Shown: one piece after another, positions 62,301 through 64,000 of the stretch
How positions within the stretch are numbered: position 1 is the first letter of the stretch
Layout: each line of letters starts with the position of its first letter
From: Ciona savignyi
Taxonomy: Eukaryota > Chordata > Ascidiacea > Phlebobranchia > Cionidae
Assembly: GCA_000149265.1 (NCBI GenBank)
Contig: CH000082.1
Location: 170,718 to 234,717, forward strand
Direction of reading: 5' to 3'
DNA: 64,000 bases
Made by a program: the position numbers and the translations under genes
Notes under the pieces: model-generated
Databases searched by the model: none
The model's input: only the letters and a program-made list of their open reading frames with translations
What the model was told of the DNA's origin: nothing

Positions 62301-64000
62301 CGGAATCTTGGGAATTTGTTCAAGATTTCGTCGAGGTCTTTCTTGCTCAGCACATTCAAGTCGCAGTTGGTGAGAGCTTTGATGGTCCTGCTTCGTGGGG
62401 TGGCAAGCAGCAGAGCAACCTGTGAGGGCGGGAGGGTCAAGGTAACTGGTGTAATTTTTACTTTAGACACAAGTAGGAATGCATACTAAATGTATGTGGT
62501 AAAGTAATTGGTATTTTTTACAATAAGTTGGGTCAGATATTTGAAAACTTGATACGCTTCTGTTTCGTTTTAGGTCCAAATACTAGTTGAAAAGATATTT
62601 TAGGATTGTTGCCCCTGTAACAATTTTAAGTTTTAACATGCCCGAATATCTTGTGGGGTAGTATTCTTGCCTGTGGGGCAACATTTTACCACCCGACGTT
62701 CTTACTCACTCATTCAATTTAATCCACCTAAATGAACCTACCTTTATTAAATGATACTTTGGCAATTAGCGCTGCTGAAAATTCCCCATTTCTCACCAAC
62801 AAACACAATGCAATCGACCGAATGACCCACCTCTCCGAAATGCTGTCCAGGGCCAAGCACCTTGCAGACAGTCTCATCATCATCTTCCAAGATGGCCACG
62901 TTACCACGCTGGATGAAGAACATCTCATCTCCAATGTCTCCACGCCTGTGGTAACAAGGTCAGTGCTGTGCATGTTTGGGACGGAATATTCATGTTGGGA
63001 ATAATGAATGGGAAAATGCAAAATCAATAGGAAATCATCAGATTAACTTGTTTGCATCATTGGGTTACTACAGTTTTTGCAGTGTGTTGTGTATGATTAA
63101 GGTCTTTCCGTTAAAGTATGACCCATTAATCCACTGGGTTCAGTCAACATCCACCAACTGCCTTGCCCAAGGACACAACAAACTGATAAGCAACTAGTTT
63201 TTTATCCTACACACTTTTTACTGATGAATGATTGCAGACTGCAACATTCTTATTGATTCAGCTATTCTACCTAAGCAATTGGAAAGTAATGTGACGGTTG
63301 GTAGAAGTATCAGCATTTCGGCACAACTATTAATCAGTCCGGCCTGTTAATTCAGCAAGTAAATAGTACAGATTGCTGGATCGACTGCTAAAGCAATGAA
63401 AGTGATTGTCTTAACCCAGTATGTCAATAGGATAGGATAGGATATTCATCTTTATCCCCGTGAATGGGGAAACTATGGGGGTTAACACACGGGCAATCGG
63501 CAGATCGCCTCGCATCCACCGTCGGGTTACCGGAGCTATTGCAGTGTGTTGTATATGATAGACACAGTCCTTTGGTAGAACCCACTAATCCGCTGGGTTT
63601 AGGCAATGTCCGTAAAGTGCCTTGCCCAAGGACACAACCGCCTGCTACTGACCAGTTTTGCACCTGCAACCTATTGAAAGGCGACGCACTAAACCGCCAG
63701 GCTAACCGGCCGGAAAAATAGATTTAACAAAAAATTTAGAAACATCTACATCGTATTCAACACACTTTAATAGTTCTGGTAAACACTAGGGCACAAGTGA
63801 CTAACTCACATCTGGTTTCCTGCAATCTTTTAGAAAACAGTGTAATGCAATACCACTTGACAAAATGGCCGGTAAAAATCTGCCTAGTTTTCCACCTGCA
63901 TATGATGGATTGTTTGAGGTAAAGCGCCGGCTGAATATGGGTGGACATGAGACGGAAGAAACCCTGCGTCTCCTTGTCAATTTCAGCCCCACCTTCCCCG
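56352..64000 (-). CDS. CNGK-type multi-repeat cyclic-nucleotide-gated K+ channel, C-terminal part
   Basis: Partial at the right edge. Exons: 63896-64000, 62831-62945, 62276-62419, 61667-61798, 61202-61350, 60010-60291, 59350-59486, 58756-59000, 58088-58221, 57624-57771, 57334-57468 and 56352-56504; 625 residues in the window. The first three exons are a canonical CNBD (RRGDIGDEMFFIQRGNVAIL, FGE, PRSRTIKA). A linker exon follows, then a new channel repeat: S1 and S2 (ILDVWFALDMIINFHMSYFD), S3, S4 with spaced Arg/Lys (ARLNRVLRMFKL), S5, a pore with K+ filter TMTSTGYGD, S6, a C-linker (DLKFKKELFEHVIQYYDYMW) and a second CNBD. A CNBD before a complete TM unit in one reading frame means joined repeats, as in the four-repeat CNGK channels that answer cGMP in sea urchin and fish sperm. 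The last CNBD is degenerate (FLCE for FGE, RRPC for RRTA). The splice at 63896 has a weak donor. The stop follows KL; no poly(A) signal was found. Confidence 0.87.
57107..57307 (+). mobile_element. Composite SINE fragment beside a channel splice donor
   Basis: Starts within the body (GCTTCTAGCTGGTTGATTG) and ends ATAAAATATGAATATCC, 27 bases from exon 57334-57468. Confidence 0.7.
59590..59980 (+). mobile_element. Two composite-SINE fragments beside a channel splice donor
   Basis: 59590-59788 is a worn copy and 59884-59980 a fresher 3' fragment ending ACGGGGATAAACATAAATAT. The latter ends 30 bases from exon 60010-60291. Confidence 0.75.
60874..61158 (+). mobile_element. Composite SINE, full length
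   Basis: Head CTAGTCTGGTGGTTTAGTG, body TTTAATGGGTTCTACCAAAT, tail GATAAACATGAATATTCTAT. Ends about 45 bases from exon 61202-61350. Confidence 0.9.
61420..61545 (+). mobile_element. Composite SINE head fragment
   Basis: TGCTGGGTTAGTATGACCTC through CCCAGTGGATTAG; the 3' half is missing. Confidence 0.65.
62983..63200 (-). mobile_element. Composite SINE fragment
   Basis: ATATTCATGTTGGGAATAAT (tail) to GCCCAAGGACACAACAAACT; head lost. Intron between the two CNBD exons 63896-64000 and 62831-62945. Confidence 0.8.
63427..63717 (-). mobile_element. Composite SINE, best-preserved full-length copy
   Basis: About 290 bp, from GGATAGGATAGGATATTC to GGCTAACCGGCCGG. Read on the minus strand, the head has an A-box-like TAGCCTGGCGGTTTAGTGCG and a B-box-like GGTGCAAAACTGG; the tail is a short TATCC repeat. 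The tRNA-derived head, unrelated body and simple-repeat tail define a SINE; it matches my recollection of Ciona Cics-1. Confidence 0.9.

Overview
The window looks like an ascidian (Ciona-type) nuclear genome. It is AT-rich and made of compact multi-exon genes with canonical GT..AG introns, many of them short. It is crowded with a tRNA-derived composite SINE that resembles the published Ciona element Cics-1 (family name from memory). I built the exon models by hand, joining splice sites with matching reading phase, so boundaries are predictions. One 100-base run of N (29281-29380) marks an assembly gap.

Layout, left to right. 1-4371, plus strand: the 3' part of a divergent ferritin-like gene, with a tandem repeat in an intron. 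7083-12542, minus: a complete seven-exon opsin of RGR/photoisomerase type, convergent with the ferritin-like gene and carrying a hAT-type MITE in its first intron. 13978-24960, minus: a coiled-coil, CSPP1-like centrosome/cilium protein of about 19 exons. 25943-27169, plus: a small secreted C-type-lectin-like gene, divergent from the CSPP1-like gene. 29502-49869, minus: a complete 14-exon neuroligin, from signal peptide through a dead esterase domain, stalk and membrane segment to a PDZ-ligand C-terminus. 56352-64000, minus: the 3' part of a multi-repeat cyclic-nucleotide-gated K+ channel of the CNGK (tetraKCNG) kind, with one cyclic-nucleotide-binding domain (CNBD) from the preceding repeat and then a whole final repeat.

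The genes do not form an operon. Four of the six lie on the minus strand, and by family they are linked to photoreception (opsin), cilia (CSPP1-like), synapses (neuroligin) and sperm or sensory cGMP signalling (CNGK). I make no claim that they act together.

The space between and inside the genes is mostly mobile DNA: about 30 copies or fragments of the composite SINE, about 25 copies of a second short tRNA-like element that often lies in same-direction arrays, a hAT MITE with an exact 8-bp target duplication, a TTAA-flanked piggyBac-like element carrying several CRE motifs, and a small foldback element. The strongest second-look items are the CNGK channel with its degenerate last CNBD, the opsin with altered counterion, KRY and NAxxY motifs, the two newly delimited DNA elements, the SINE tails lying against splice donors, and a CpG-rich, homeodomain-site-rich island in a neuroligin intron.
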